Source of the DNA: Myxococcales bacterium
GTDB lineage: Bacteria > Myxococcota_A > Polyangia > Polyangiales > JADJMO01
DNA: 64,000 bases
Reading direction: 5' to 3'
NCBI GenBank assembly: GCA_016709545.1
Contig: JADJMO010000016.1
Location: 186,001-250,000, forward strand
In this document: piece by piece, positions 9,310-19,689 of the stretch
Position numbering within the stretch: position 1 is the stretch's first letter
Layout: every line of letters begins with the position of its first letter
Notes under the pieces: model-generated
The model's input: the letters and a program-made list of their open reading frames with translations, nothing else
What the model was told of the DNA's origin: nothing
Databases searched by the model: none
Program-made: the position numbers and the translations under genes

Positions 9310-9911
9310 CCCGGGTCCATCTCGTCCGGCACGGTGAAGTGGAGAACCCTCGGGGGGTCGTCTACGGGTGTCTCCCCGGGTTCCGGCTCTCGGCGCGCGG
9401 TCGCGCCCAGGTCCTCGCGTCGGCGGCCCACCTCGCCCGTACGGGGGGCGCGGTGCACCTCGTGGCGAGTCCGCTCACGCGGGCCCAGGAGACGGCCGCG
9501 CTCATCGCGGAGGCGCTGCCCTCGCACCCGACGATCGTGACCGACGTCCGTTTGATCGAAGCAGGCTCTCCGTTCGAGGGGCTCCCCCGTGGGTTCGTCC
9601 CGGCCGCCTACCTGCGACGCCTCCTCTCGCGCTCGAGCTGGAAGGCCGCGGAGTCGCCGCAACGAGTCCGCGATCGCATGACCGCCGCACTCAGCGACGC
9701 CCTGCGGGAGAGCGGGGGCGCCGAGGTCATCCTCGTGTCCCACCAGTTCCCGGTCATGATGGCCATCGTGGGCATCGAGGCGCAGTGGGGACGGTCCCGC
9801 TGGTCCCGTCACGTCCCGTGGGCCCGCGCGCGCCGCCCGTGCGCGCTCGCCTCGGTGACGACGGCCGAGCTGTCGAGCCACCCGGTGTTCTCTTACTGGG
9901 CGCCGCCCTGA
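9306..9911 (+). CDS. Histidine phosphatase family protein
   Basis: 201 residues. GTG 9306 overlaps the preceding stop (GTGA), indicating translational coupling. The N-terminal VHLVRHGE carries the phosphohistidine RHG motif. SPLTRAQETAALIAEAL and the downstream VILVSHQFPVMM (second catalytic His) complete the branch-1 phosphoglycerate-mutase fold. Such enzymes act on sugar phosphates, cobalamin precursors or phosphoproteins; the substrate cannot be assigned. Confidence 0.85.
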   Translation: MTRVHLVRHGEVENPRGVVYGCLPGFRLSARGRAQVLASAAHLARTGGAVHLVASPLTRAQETAALIAEALPSHPTIVTDVRLIEAGSPFEGLPRGFVPAAYLRRLLSRSSWKAAESPQRVRDRMTAALSDALRESGGAEVILVSHQFPVMMAIVGIEAQWGRSRWSRHVPWARARRPCALASVTTAELSSHPVFSYWAPP

Positions 9912-9942
9912 AGTTCCGCCGCGACGGGCCGTTCTCTCTGTC

Positions 9943-10392
9943 ATGGCCTACCGTTCACTCCGAGCGGGGCGTCTCCACGTCGTGCGCTGGGGGACGCCAG
10001 CGCTCGCCGACGTGGATCGCATCGCCTACGAGGTCAGCCTGGGGTTCCAGGAGGTCGGTCGCCCGCTGCTCTGTGTGGCGGTGATCTCCGCCGACGCGGA
10101 CCCACCGAGCGACGAGGTGCGCGCGGCGATGTCCCGGAACATGCCGCGCCTCCTCGCGGCGACCGAGCACCTGCACTTCGTGGTGGAGGGCCAGGGCTTC
10201 CGCCACAGCGTCATGCGCAGCGTGCTCACGGGGTTCATCCTGTTCGGCAAGGAGCGAGGTCGGCTGTCGGTGCACGACGACCTGCAGCACCTCCTCGGGC
10301 GTCTGGCCTGGTCGCTCGATCGGCGCCCCGAAGACCTCGCCGGCGAGCTGCGGAGGGCCGGGATCCTGCTGGACTTCGCGAAGGCCGGCTGA
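9943..10392 (+). CDS. Conserved hypothetical protein, STAS-like appearance
   Basis: 149 residues, no signal peptide or membrane segment. Strands and helices alternate (GRLHVVRWGTP...PLLCVAVISAD...LHFVVEGQGF...VMRSVLTGFIL), which resembles a STAS/SpoIIAA-like single-domain protein. No diagnostic motif was recognised. It follows the phosphatase by 31 nt on the same strand. Confidence 0.55.
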   Translation: MAYRSLRAGRLHVVRWGTPALADVDRIAYEVSLGFQEVGRPLLCVAVISADADPPSDEVRAAMSRNMPRLLAATEHLHFVVEGQGFRHSVMRSVLTGFILFGKERGRLSVHDDLQHLLGRLAWSLDRRPEDLAGELRRAGILLDFAKAG

Positions 10393-10437
10393 CGCCCGCG
10401 CCCGCCACGAGGCGGTGGTCTATGGTGGCGCCCGTCG

Positions 10438-11493
10438 ATGACGAACCCCGCAGGCTCGGCTCGTTACGCCTTCGTCGACGGCCTGCGCGGGCTCGCCGCC
10501 GTGTCGGTGATGCTGTTCCACCTCGGCACCGGCGACCTCCGCCGTCCGCTCGCCGACGGGCTCACGCCGCGACTCCCTGCCGCGCTGGGCTACGGCTGGC
10601 TCGGCGTCCACGTGTTCTTCGTGCTGAGCGGGTTCGTGATCGCGCACAGCATCGGGCGCAACACGATGACGGCGCGGAGCGCGCTCCGCTTCGTGCTCCG
10701 GCGGCAGGTCCGCCTGGATCCACCGTACTGGTGCGCGATCGCGGTCGGCGTGGCGTTCGCGGTCGGCGCGCGGGCGCTGCGCCCGGGGGTGCCGCGGTTC
10801 GTCCCGGGGCCGCGCGACGTGGTCGCGCACGTGCTGTACGTCTACGACCTGCTCGGCCTGCCGACGATCTCCGCGGTGTTCTGGTCGCTCGCCATCGAGG
10901 TCCAGTTCTACCTGCTGTTCGTGCTCGTCCTCTTCCTACTCCGCTCTCTGCCACGTCTCGTGCCGTGGGTCGTGCTCGCGACGGCGATCGCCTCGCTGCA
11001 CTGGGCGTTGACGTGGCGCTATCCACACGCGTGGTTCACGCAGCACTGGTACCTGTTCGCGATGGGTGCGCTGGTCAGCTGGACGCTCGATCGGCGCGTG
11101 CACGCGTGCCTGCCGATCGGGCTCGGGGTCGCCTTCGTGGTGTTCGGCCTGCGCAACGACCGGCTCGAGCCGGTGGCGGGCGGGGTGGTCGCGGGGCTCT
11201 TGCTGCTCGCCGGGTGGCGCGGCGCGCTCGGCCGCTGGCTCGCTGCGCGACCGCTGCAGTTCCTCGGCGTCGTCTCGTACGGCATCTACCTGTTCCACAC
11301 GCCGTTCGCGGGCTCGCTGCACCTGGGGCTCGCGCGGCTCGTGTCTCCCGCCACGCTGCGTGGCGCGCTCGTGATCCTGACGGCGCAGATCGGCGTCACG
11401 CTGGGCGTGGCGTGGCTGCTCCATCGCACGGTGGAGGGCTGGGCGATCCGGCTCGCGGGGCGGATCCGCTGGCAGGAGCCCGCGAGGGAGTGA
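10438..11493 (+). CDS. Acyltransferase 3 family membrane protein (OafA/YrhL-like)
   Basis: 351 residues with about ten membrane helices. The signature R-x10-H of acyltransferase 3 is present (DGLRGLAAVSVMLFH, Arg17 and His28), and GVHVFFVLSGFVIAHS is the characteristic helix after it. These enzymes O-acylate surface sugars such as O-antigen or peptidoglycan components using acyl-CoA. No SGNH domain is attached. TATGGT at 10421-10426 lies 11 nt before the ATG and could be a -10 box. Confidence 0.85.
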   Translation: MTNPAGSARYAFVDGLRGLAAVSVMLFHLGTGDLRRPLADGLTPRLPAALGYGWLGVHVFFVLSGFVIAHSIGRNTMTARSALRFVLRRQVRLDPPYWCAIAVGVAFAVGARALRPGVPRFVPGPRDVVAHVLYVYDLLGLPTISAVFWSLAIEVQFYLLFVLVLFLLRSLPRLVPWVVLATAIASLHWALTWRYPHAWFTQHWYLFAMGALVSWTLDRRVHACLPIGLGVAFVVFGLRNDRLEPVAGGVVAGLLLLAGWRGALGRWLAARPLQFLGVVSYGIYLFHTPFAGSLHLGLARLVSPATLRGALVILTAQIGVTLGVAWLLHRTVEGWAIRLAGRIRWQEPARE

Positions 11494-11544
11494 GCGCGCA
11501 GTCGACGGTCGCGCCCTGGATGCGTGTGCGGGTAGGCTCTCGGC

Positions 11545-12276
11545 ATGGGGGAATCCGGGTTGTCACCGTGCCTGCACTGCCGCCGCCACGTGCGAACCGA
11601 CGAGTCGCGCTGCCCGTTCTGCAGCGTGGAGCTCCCCGTCCGATCGGTCGCTCCCTACACGCTCCCGCGGCTCTCTCGCGCGGCACAGACCGCGCTCCAC
11701 CTCGTGTTCGGCGCGGCCCTGCCGTTCGCCTGCGCCACCGCGAGCAGCGAGGTGGCGGCGAAGGACCCAGCGGCCGTCGGTTCGTCGAGCGCGTCCACCG
11801 CGCCGTCCACCTCGAGCGCACCCCCTCCGAGCGCGTCGGTCAGCACGTCGGCGAGCACGTCCGTGTGGGCGGTGCCCAGCGCGGTGCCCATCTACGGCTC
11901 GAACCAGATCGTCATCCTGGTGATCGTGCAACACCCCGTCGGGAGCGCCAAGATCGAGAAGGCGAGCGATCCGGTCGTCGACGCCGTGGGCGCGACGTTG
12001 AAGGACCACAAGGAGCTCTACGTGCGGGTCGTCGGGCACGCCGAGCTGGTCGAGGGCAAGGACGCGACGGCACGCCTCGCCCTCGCCCAGAAGCGCGCCG
12101 ACGCCGTGGTGGCGGCGCTGGTCGCCCAGGGCGTCGACCCGAAGCGCCTCCGCGCCGAGGCCGCCGCCACGCCGCCCACTTCGGGCAAGTCGGAGAACAG
12201 GGTGCAGAACCGCGCCACGTCCTTCGTGGTCACCGACGCCGACGGCAAGCCACTCGGTGGGCCCATGGGTGGATGA
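11545..12276 (+). CDS. Zinc-ribbon / OmpA-like domain membrane protein
   Basis: 243 residues. The N-terminus has CLHC (9-12) and CPFC (23-26), a zinc-ribbon arrangement, followed by a membrane-spanning or lipid-like segment (LHLVFGAALPFACATAS). A long Ser/Ala/Thr tether leads to an OmpA-like C-terminal domain (about 130-235: LKDHKELYVRVVGHAEL...ALAQKRADAVVAALVAQGVDPKRL) expected to bind peptidoglycan. The zinc ribbon would lie on the cytoplasmic side if the middle segment is a single helix. TAGGCT at 11533-11538 is 6 nt before the ATG, suggesting a leaderless mRNA. Confidence 0.75.
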   Translation: MGESGLSPCLHCRRHVRTDESRCPFCSVELPVRSVAPYTLPRLSRAAQTALHLVFGAALPFACATASSEVAAKDPAAVGSSSASTAPSTSSAPPPSASVSTSASTSVWAVPSAVPIYGSNQIVILVIVQHPVGSAKIEKASDPVVDAVGATLKDHKELYVRVVGHAELVEGKDATARLALAQKRADAVVAALVAQGVDPKRLRAEAAATPPTSGKSENRVQNRATSFVVTDADGKPLGGPMGG

Positions 12277-12279
12277 GCG

Positions 12280-12771
12280 CTACTCTTCGGCGACGACGCC
12301 GCGCGCGGCGAGGAGCTCGCGGGCGCGGAGGACGAGGTCGGGGTGCGCACGGAACAGGATGGCCGCGGTCTCGAGCGGCGCGCAGAGGAGGAACTGCACG
12401 CCGAGCGAGTGGCCGCGCCCCTTGGGAGTGCGGGTGGCCTCGTCGATCAGCTGCTCCGCGGTGCGCGGCGCGGGCACGGGGGCGCGCACGACGGCCGTGG
12501 GCGGCAGCGTGCGACGACGCGCGCGGGCGCGGGCGAAGTAGCGGATCATCATCGCGCGCTCCTCGACGCGATCGAGGCAGTCGCAGGCGTGCTCGACCAC
12601 GCGGGGATGCACGCCGAGGGTGATGGCGACCGACTCCACGGGCGCACGACGCACGAAAGCGAGGCCGTGCTCGAGCGCGGTGCTGCGCTCGACGAGGTCG
12701 AGGACCTCGCGGAGACGTTCGTCGGCGATCTCGGTCGTGTGCACTGCATCGAACGCGTCGTGTGCGGTCAT
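12280..12771 (-). CDS. Hypothetical protein with an internal duplication
   Basis: 163 residues. The ATG at 12771 has a strong GGAGG seven bases upstream. Two similar segments are visible: HGLAFVRRAPVESVAITLGVH (about 35-55) and HSLGVQFLLCAPLETAAILF (about 118-138). Each is followed by a helix (PRVVEHACDCL / PDLVLRARELL). Each half looks like a small helical module that could bind a ligand or nucleic acid. No family is recognised and no signal peptide is present. The 3' end nearly meets the convergent OmpA-like gene. Confidence 0.6.
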   Translation of the reverse strand: MTAHDAFDAVHTTEIADERLREVLDLVERSTALEHGLAFVRRAPVESVAITLGVHPRVVEHACDCLDRVEERAMMIRYFARARARRRTLPPTAVVRAPVPAPRTAEQLIDEATRTPKGRGHSLGVQFLLCAPLETAAILFRAHPDLVLRARELLAARGVVAEE

Positions 12772-12791
12772 CGACGAGCCTCCGGGCCCAG

Positions 12792-12820
12792 CAAATACAG
12801 CCACGGAGCAGCGCTCGCAA
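12792..12820 (-). promoter_or_regulatory. Putative promoter of the duplicated-module gene
   Basis: Reading the minus strand: TTGCGA (12820-12815), 17-nt spacer, TATTTG (12797-12792), then about 20 nt to the GGAGG-preceded start. Weak -10 match. Confidence 0.35.
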
Positions 12821-12965
12821 GCACGCGAGGCCTGTTTTCTCGGTGCGTAGCGGAGGTGGCACCTGCAAGTCCGTGACGCGTCGCGCTCGACGCAGCGCGC
12901 GGACCAACGTTCCGTCAATCGTCGTTGCCGTCGTGCGGCATTGGCCGATTCGCCGCCTCGACGAG

Positions 12966-13889
12966 CTAGCGATCGGGCTCCTTCTCGAGGAGCGTGAACG
13001 AGAACGTGCTGCCCCGGCCGAGTTCGCTCTCGACCCAGATCTTGCCACCGTGCGCTTCGACGATCCCTCTCGCGATGTAGAGGCCGAGGCCGAGGCCACG
13101 CTGGTCGTTCTTGCCGACCTGCCAGAAGCGCTCGAAGACCGACTCCGTCTGCCCAGCCGGGATTCCCGGTCCGTCGTCGCGAACCGTGACGCGCACCTGG
13201 TCTCCTTCGCGCGCAGCGCCGACGAGGATCGCTCCCTTCGGAGGCGTGAACTTGATGGCATTGCCGATGAGATTGGCGAGCACCTGGACGATCCGGTCGT
13301 GATCGAAGAGCGCCATCGACCTCGGCTCGAGCCCGCCCGACTCGAGCGCGACGCCCTTCGCCAGCGCGGCGGGGCGGAACGACTCGACGGCGTCGTCGAC
13401 GAGCGTGCGCAGGTCGCCGCGCGTCAGCACCACGGAGAGCCTCCCGGCCTCCAGGCTGGAGACGTCGATGAGATCGGTGACGAGCCGGTTCATCCGCCGC
13501 ACGGTCTTCCGGATCCTCTGCGCCATCCGCGCCGTGTCGTCGGGCCCGCTGTGGGTAGCATCGTGTTCGATCAGCTCCGCGGCCATCGACACGGTGTTGA
13601 GGAGGCTGCGGAGATCGTGACTGACGATGCCGAGGAAGTCGTCACGATTCGACAGGACCTCGTCCGATCGGGCCCGCTCCGTCAAGAGGAGCTGGTCGGT
13701 GTTCTCTCGCTCGACGGGCAGGAGGCGCAGGAGCTCCTCGCTGTGGCTCTGCGCGACGGCTTCGGTCGGGTCCGCCTCGGTCGACTTCAGCTGGGCTGCC
13801 AGCTCCTCGTCGGTGCGCGCCCGCTCGGTGCGGAGCCCTTCGTCCGTCTGCTCGCGCTCGGGCTGCAACGGGCTCTCGTCGGGCTTCAT
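12966..13889 (-). CDS. Sensor-less cytoplasmic histidine kinase
   Basis: 307 residues with no signal peptide, membrane helix or sensor domain. The first 90 residues are an acidic coiled coil in which ERxxTDxxL and ERARTD/ERARSD patterns recur. Then come the H-box (FLGIVSHDLRSLLNTV), N-box (LANLIGNAIKF), G1 (DDGPGIP), F-box (FERFWQV) and G2 (GLGLGLYIARGIVEAHGG) of an active HisKA/HATPase kinase. Its input may come through the coiled coil or a partner. No response regulator is adjacent. An upstream ATG at 14057 would run through the divergent fumarase promoter, so 13889 is preferred. Confidence 0.85.
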   Translation of the reverse strand: MKPDESPLQPEREQTDEGLRTERARTDEELAAQLKSTEADPTEAVAQSHSEELLRLLPVERENTDQLLLTERARSDEVLSNRDDFLGIVSHDLRSLLNTVSMAAELIEHDATHSGPDDTARMAQRIRKTVRRMNRLVTDLIDVSSLEAGRLSVVLTRGDLRTLVDDAVESFRPAALAKGVALESGGLEPRSMALFDHDRIVQVLANLIGNAIKFTPPKGAILVGAAREGDQVRVTVRDDGPGIPAGQTESVFERFWQVGKNDQRGLGLGLYIARGIVEAHGGKIWVESELGRGSTFSFTLLEKEPDR

Positions 13890-14073
13890 GGCTGAACGGA
13901 GGCACGAAGCGCGCCCATCCGCGTCCTCAGCCGTCGGCGCGTGTTCGGGGGGGGACGCTCTCGCCCCACCGAGGCAATCTTGCCTCGGCGATTCGCCCCG
14001 ACCCGTGCGCCCGCAGGCGTCGGCGAAGACCGTCGGTTCTGCAAAGCCTCCCTCCACCGGCTACGCCTCCCCC

Positions 14074-15465
<1,392 letters not shown>

Positions 15466-15561
15466 GCGTCGCAGAGGCCTCGGTGCTCGGGCGCTCCGCA
15501 GGCCGTCTCGGCGACGGCTGCAGCGCGAGCTGCAAGAAGGAAGGCCCGAAGTAGCTCGCTC

Positions 15562-16482
15562 TCAGAACTCGGCGCGCACGAACACCGAGCCACGAGGGAT
15601 GACGAAGTTGCCGAACCAGTGCTCCTTGCTCGTGACGAACCCGATCGTCTTCCCCTCGGGGGTCACAGGCTGGCCGTAGACCTTGTTGCCTGCCGCATCC
15701 AACGTGTAGTCGTCGGGTCCACCGACCGGGGTCTGTCGCAGGTTCTTGGTAGGGGTCACCTCGGCGAAGCCGATCAAGGCTCCGAGACCGAGCCCGACCT
15801 GGAACATCGAGCCGATCGGCACTGCGAGCCTGACCTCGGGCACGACCACGAAGGTGAACCCGAGCGACACCGTCTCGTTCGCCGGTGCCATCGGGCGCTC
15901 CGTGGGCGCGTTCTTGACCGTCGCCGACGAGCAGTCCGTCTGGCCGGTCGGGACGAGGGGACCGTCCGGCCTCTTTTCCTGCTGCAGACACGCGGCGTTG
16001 CCTGCCCTCCTCATCGCCAGCTCGCCACCCACCAGACCCCCGAGCCCCAGGCCCACCCGCAGCACCACGGGTCGCGTGACGAGATCGACGTGCGCGCCCG
16101 CCGTGAGGAGGTAGGCGTTGAACTCGGTCTCGTCGGTCGCGGTCACCCCCACCTGCGTGGTGTCGAACTCCCCAGAGACCGTCACGCGGCGGGCCACGCT
16201 CGCCTTCCAGCCGACCGATCCGAAGCCCAAGGACAGCCGGAGGCGCGGAAAGACCTCGTAGTCGACGCCGAGCCCATACAGCAGTCCACTCGGCTTCTTC
16301 CGCGAGGAGCAGGTCGCCGTGCCCCCACACGAGGCGTCCTGGTCGCTGCCCTGCCCGAACACGCCGTAGACCCCGCCGACGTGGAGGTCGACGCCCACCT
16401 TCGGCCGCGGCGCCTCTTCTTGGGCAGCCGCGGGAGCCGCTGCGAGCAAGGTGACCAGACCGATGGCGAACCCGGGCTTCAT
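15562..16482 (-). CDS. Predicted outer-membrane beta-barrel protein
   Basis: 306 residues with a signal peptide ending APAAAQ. The mature part alternates amphipathic strands and Gly-rich turns (VGVDLHVGGVYGVFG, LLYGLGVDYEVFPRLRLSLGFGSVGW, LLTAGAHVDLVTRPVVLRVGLGLGG) and ends with VFVRAEF, an aromatic C-terminal residue as in Bam-dependent barrels. One internal loop carries paired cysteines. No specific channel family is recognisable. The 95 nt between fumarase and this stop contain nothing convincing. Confidence 0.7.
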   Translation of the reverse strand: MKPGFAIGLVTLLAAAPAAAQEEAPRPKVGVDLHVGGVYGVFGQGSDQDASCGGTATCSSRKKPSGLLYGLGVDYEVFPRLRLSLGFGSVGWKASVARRVTVSGEFDTTQVGVTATDETEFNAYLLTAGAHVDLVTRPVVLRVGLGLGGLVGGELAMRRAGNAACLQQEKRPDGPLVPTGQTDCSSATVKNAPTERPMAPANETVSLGFTFVVVPEVRLAVPIGSMFQVGLGLGALIGFAEVTPTKNLRQTPVGGPDDYTLDAAGNKVYGQPVTPEGKTIGFVTSKEHWFGNFVIPRGSVFVRAEF

Positions 16483-16520
16483 GAAGCCTTGGTCGGCGTG
16501 GGTGCGGTTTCGTTTCCGGC

Positions 16521-16526
16521 TATGAT
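16521..16526 (+). promoter_or_regulatory. -10 box TATGAT just upstream of a lipoprotein start
   Basis: TATGAT matches the sigma70 -10 consensus at five of six positions and ends 8 nt before ATG 16535. The AGGAGGA ribosome site falls in that gap, so if this box is used the transcript would begin within or just after the ribosome site. No good -35 was found. Confidence 0.35.
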
Positions 16527-16534
16527 GAGGAGGA

Positions 16535-17650
16535 ATGCGAAGGCGCTCTTTCCTCCTCGCGATCGCACTCACGGCCTGTGGGAGCGAAGCTTCGCTCGCG
16601 GAACCGGGCGACGGCGCTGCCGACAGCGGAGGGGGCGACGCCGGCGTCGAGGTGGGCGTCGAGGTGGGCGTCGAGGCGGGAAGCGACGCCATCCCCGACG
16701 TCGCGAGCGCCGACACCAGACCGACTTGCAAGCTCGTCGACTCGCCTCCCGTCGTCGCCAAGAGCGACGGCCAGGTCATCGAGAACCTGAGGATCGTGGC
16801 CAAGGGCACCCCCGGCATCCAGGTGGCCGGCAAGAAGAACGTCGTCATCCGCAACGTCCTCGTCTTGCACGAGGGGGCGCCAGGCATCTCCCTCTCGAAC
16901 GCCGACGGGGCCCGGATCGAGAACGTCGCGGTGGAGCACACGGGCGCTCCGGCCAGCGGGAAGGCCGACTCGGCCGACCGCAACGACATCGACGCCTACG
17001 CCACCGCGAAGCTGGTGGTGAGCGGGGCCCGCCTCACGCGTGGATCGTCCGGGATCTACCTGAACGCCTGTCCGTCGGCGAAGCTCACGCAGATCGAGGG
17101 CTACGACTTCCGCGGCCCGTTCCCCCGCGGACAGCTCGTGCAGTTCAATGCCAGCAACGACGGCGTCCTCGACGGGTTCTCCGTGGTCAACGGCCACACC
17201 TCGTGGACCGAGGACAACGTCAACGTCTACAAGTCGACCAACGTGGTGATCCGCAACGGCCTCGTCGACGGCAACAACTCCCCCTCGGGCGTCGGGGTCA
17301 TCTTCGACGGCGACACGGGAGCCGGCCTCGTCGAGGACGTCGACGCCGTGCACATGGGCAACGGTTGCTTCTCGAACTACGCGGGCGCCGACGGCAACAC
17401 GTTCCGGCGCGTGCGTTGCCGCGACAACATCTGCACGAGCCAGGACGGGCGCGGGGCCCCGAGCTCCAACGCCCTCATGGTCGCGGGCAAGCCCACCGGC
17501 ACGGCCAACACGAGCCTCGAGCAGGCGAAGTACTTCGCCTCGTGCAACGGCAACCTCACCTGGCCGGCCGCCTCGTTCGCCAAGCTCGAGCTCGCGAAGG
17601 AAGACTTCGTCCTCCGCGCGAAGATCAAGGTCCCGCTCTGCTGGGAGTGA
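16535..17650 (+). CDS. Right-handed beta-helix lipoprotein
   Basis: 371 residues. A strong AGGAGGA ribosome site precedes ATG 16535; the lipobox is LTAC (Cys15). The tether contains an imperfect VGVE repeat. Residues about 75-330 form a parallel beta-helix: repeated rungs such as ENLRIVAKGTPGIQVAGKK, NVVIRNVLVLHEGAPGISL, ARIENVAVEHTG and NVVIRNGLVDGNNS, as in pectate lyases and polysaccharide-degrading or binding proteins. No lyase catalytic set was identified. The C-terminal region has several Cys residues. Probably anchored outside the cell and acting on polysaccharide, which is inference. Confidence 0.75.
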   Translation: MRRRSFLLAIALTACGSEASLAEPGDGAADSGGGDAGVEVGVEVGVEAGSDAIPDVASADTRPTCKLVDSPPVVAKSDGQVIENLRIVAKGTPGIQVAGKKNVVIRNVLVLHEGAPGISLSNADGARIENVAVEHTGAPASGKADSADRNDIDAYATAKLVVSGARLTRGSSGIYLNACPSAKLTQIEGYDFRGPFPRGQLVQFNASNDGVLDGFSVVNGHTSWTEDNVNVYKSTNVVIRNGLVDGNNSPSGVGVIFDGDTGAGLVEDVDAVHMGNGCFSNYAGADGNTFRRVRCRDNICTSQDGRGAPSSNALMVAGKPTGTANTSLEQAKYFASCNGNLTWPAASFAKLELAKEDFVLRAKIKVPLCWE

Positions 17651-17660
17651 CGAGCGGGGC

Positions 17661-18488
17661 TCAGTGCGGCAGGCGCGGCGCGAGCCACGTCATGAAGCGC
17701 GCGAACGCCACGAGATCGACGACGGTGAGCACGCCGAACACGGTGAGCCACACCCACTGGTTCGGGACGAGACGGAGCAGACCCTGCACGAGGTGTCGCG
17801 AGCGGCCGCTGAGCACCGGGAACGAGCGATCGTGGGTCGTGTGGTGCTCGTGGTGGACGGCGGGCGTCACGAGCACGCCGTGCCTCTGCAGCCAGCGGGT
17901 GAACGGCGGGCGCTTGGCGGCGGCCTGGTGCGCGGAGCGATGCGCGTACTGGTTCACGTAGGCCCAGAAGAACCCGACCGCCGTGACCATCACCGTCATG
18001 CGGGTGACCCCGGCCAGCAGCACGAGGGCCACGATCTTGCCGAGCACGAGCGCGTTGATGTCGCCGAACACGTGGACGAGCCGGCGCGTGGAGATGTCGT
18101 ACGGCAGCGCGTGGTGCCACTGGAACTCGGCGCAGGGGATGCCGATCAGCGGCAGCCGCACGAACCGGGGGTTGTCGAGGACGACGTGCAGGATGCCGCT
18201 GTAGAAGTCGACGTAGAAGTAGAGGCCGACCAGCGAGAGGGCGAGGGGGAGGATCCCGGGCGTCGCGGCCATTCCTCCGACGATGATCGCGAGGGCCACC
18301 CCGACCACGAAGAGCGAGCGGCGCTGGTAGATCGTGTGCCCTGGGTTCTCTGCGATCCACGCGAGCTCGGCGGACATCGGCGTGGCGGCGGACCGAGCCG
18401 CGGAGACCCGATGCGCGACGAGGGCGTTGAGCCAGTCGTTCATGTCGCCGAAGGCACCTTTGCGCGGGGCGTCAGCGACGGTGTTCAT
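17661..18488 (-). CDS. Kua/TMEM189 (CarF, FAD4) family desaturase
   Basis: 275 residues with about four membrane helices. The order of His motifs resembles the Kua/TMEM189_B domain family: GILHVVLDN, EFQWHHALPYDI, FGDIN, NQYAHRSAH, LQRHGVLVTP and HHEHHTTHD. Members include Myxococcus CarF and animal PEDS1, plasmanylethanolamine desaturases that make the vinyl-ether bond of plasmalogens, and plant FAD4. The RHD motif after the second His cluster in animal homologues is altered here (STRRLVH), so the exact substrate is uncertain. It may make ether lipids or desaturate acyl chains. Confidence 0.75.
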   Translation of the reverse strand: MNTVADAPRKGAFGDMNDWLNALVAHRVSAARSAATPMSAELAWIAENPGHTIYQRRSLFVVGVALAIIVGGMAATPGILPLALSLVGLYFYVDFYSGILHVVLDNPRFVRLPLIGIPCAEFQWHHALPYDISTRRLVHVFGDINALVLGKIVALVLLAGVTRMTVMVTAVGFFWAYVNQYAHRSAHQAAAKRPPFTRWLQRHGVLVTPAVHHEHHTTHDRSFPVLSGRSRHLVQGLLRLVPNQWVWLTVFGVLTVVDLVAFARFMTWLAPRLPH

Positions 18489-18567
18489 GCAGGTGCGGCG
18501 ATGAACACACGGAACTCCCGCGCCGGCAATGGGAGAACGCGCCTGCCGTCAGAACTCCCCGAGGTCG

Positions 18568-19545
18568 CTACGACGCCGCCTTGCCCGGCTCCTTGTCGGG
18601 CGACGAGGGCGTGTGGATCACGGGGCCGCTGCGCACGACGTTCGACCGCAGACGCTGGTCGAGGATCTCCTCGGCGCGGCGGCCGGTCTCGATCATCGCG
18701 CCGAGATCGACGCCCGTCTTGGTGCCCATCTCGCCGAGCAGCGCGACCAGGTCCTCGGTGCACGTGTTGCCGGTGAAGCCGGCCGAGTACTTGGACGCGC
18801 CCGTGGCCGGCTGGCCGCCGATCGCGCCGAGGGAGGTGTCGACGTAGCGCACGCCCATCTCGAGCATGGCGACCGAGTTCACGACGCCGGTGCCGCGCGT
18901 GTCGTGGAAGTGCGCGATGAACTCCACCTTGGGAAACACGGCCTTGAGGTGGCCGATGCGCTGGCGCACGAGCACCGGATTGGCGACGCCGGTGGTGTCG
19001 CCGAGCATGATCGTCTGCGCGCCCTCTTCGAGGTAGAACCGGGTGATCTTCTCCACGTCCTCGACCGGCACGTCGCCGCCGACGGGGCAGCCGTACACCG
19101 TGCCGGCGCAGCCGACGATGCGGATGCCGAGGGCGTGGGCGCGCTTCATGATGCGTGCGTGCTCGGCCATGGCCTGCTCGTGGTTCATGCGGAAGTTCAG
19201 CAAGTTGTGCCGCTCGCTGGAGGAGATCATGAGGATGATCTCGTCGCAGCCGTAGCCCTCCTTCTGACAGACCTCCAGGCGGTCGAAGCCCTTCTCGTTG
19301 GGCATCAGCACGAGGTGCGAGACGCCGGGCCGGCGCTGGATGCCCTTGAGCACCTCGACGCAGTCGGCGAACTGGGGGAGCAGCTTCGGGTGAGAGAACG
19401 AGGTGACCTCGACCTTCTTGAACCCCGCGCCGGTGATGCGATCGATCATCTCGATCTTGCGCTCGGTGGGGACGAGGATCGGCATCGACTGCAGGCCGTC
19501 GCGGGCCCAGCACTCACAGACGGTCACGGATTCGGGAATCGCCAC
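18568..19545 (-). CDS. Hydroxymethylglutaryl-CoA lyase
   Basis: 325 residues, HMGL-like TIM barrel. Motifs: catalytic-loop RDGLQ at the start of the barrel, SSSERHN, GDTTGVANP, and HFHDTRGTGVVN with metal-ligand histidines. GCPVGG carries a flexible-loop Cys region. It cleaves HMG-CoA to acetyl-CoA and acetoacetate in leucine catabolism; a related aldolase-type lyase cannot be excluded. The GTG start at 19545 is preceded by GAGGAGG at six-base spacing. Confidence 0.85.
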   Translation of the reverse strand: MAIPESVTVCECWARDGLQSMPILVPTERKIEMIDRITGAGFKKVEVTSFSHPKLLPQFADCVEVLKGIQRRPGVSHLVLMPNEKGFDRLEVCQKEGYGCDEIILMISSSERHNLLNFRMNHEQAMAEHARIMKRAHALGIRIVGCAGTVYGCPVGGDVPVEDVEKITRFYLEEGAQTIMLGDTTGVANPVLVRQRIGHLKAVFPKVEFIAHFHDTRGTGVVNSVAMLEMGVRYVDTSLGAIGGQPATGASKYSAGFTGNTCTEDLVALLGEMGTKTGVDLGAMIETGRRAEEILDQRLRSNVVRSGPVIHTPSSPDKEPGKAAS

Positions 19546-19689
19546 GGGAGCCTCCTCGACTTCGGTTCCTTGGAAACGGCGAGACCGTGGAAGCTCCGTG
19601 GAGGGGCTTCAAGGCGCGGCGCCCCGAAAAGGGTGTTCCGCGCGACGAATGAGCGCGTCATTTGGTGATTTTGATCAAGATCTGGCGTG

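Noticed and set aside
13890..14057. N-terminal extension of the histidine kinase to 14057
   Set aside because: It overlaps the fumarase promoter region and has no coiled-coil or sensor character.
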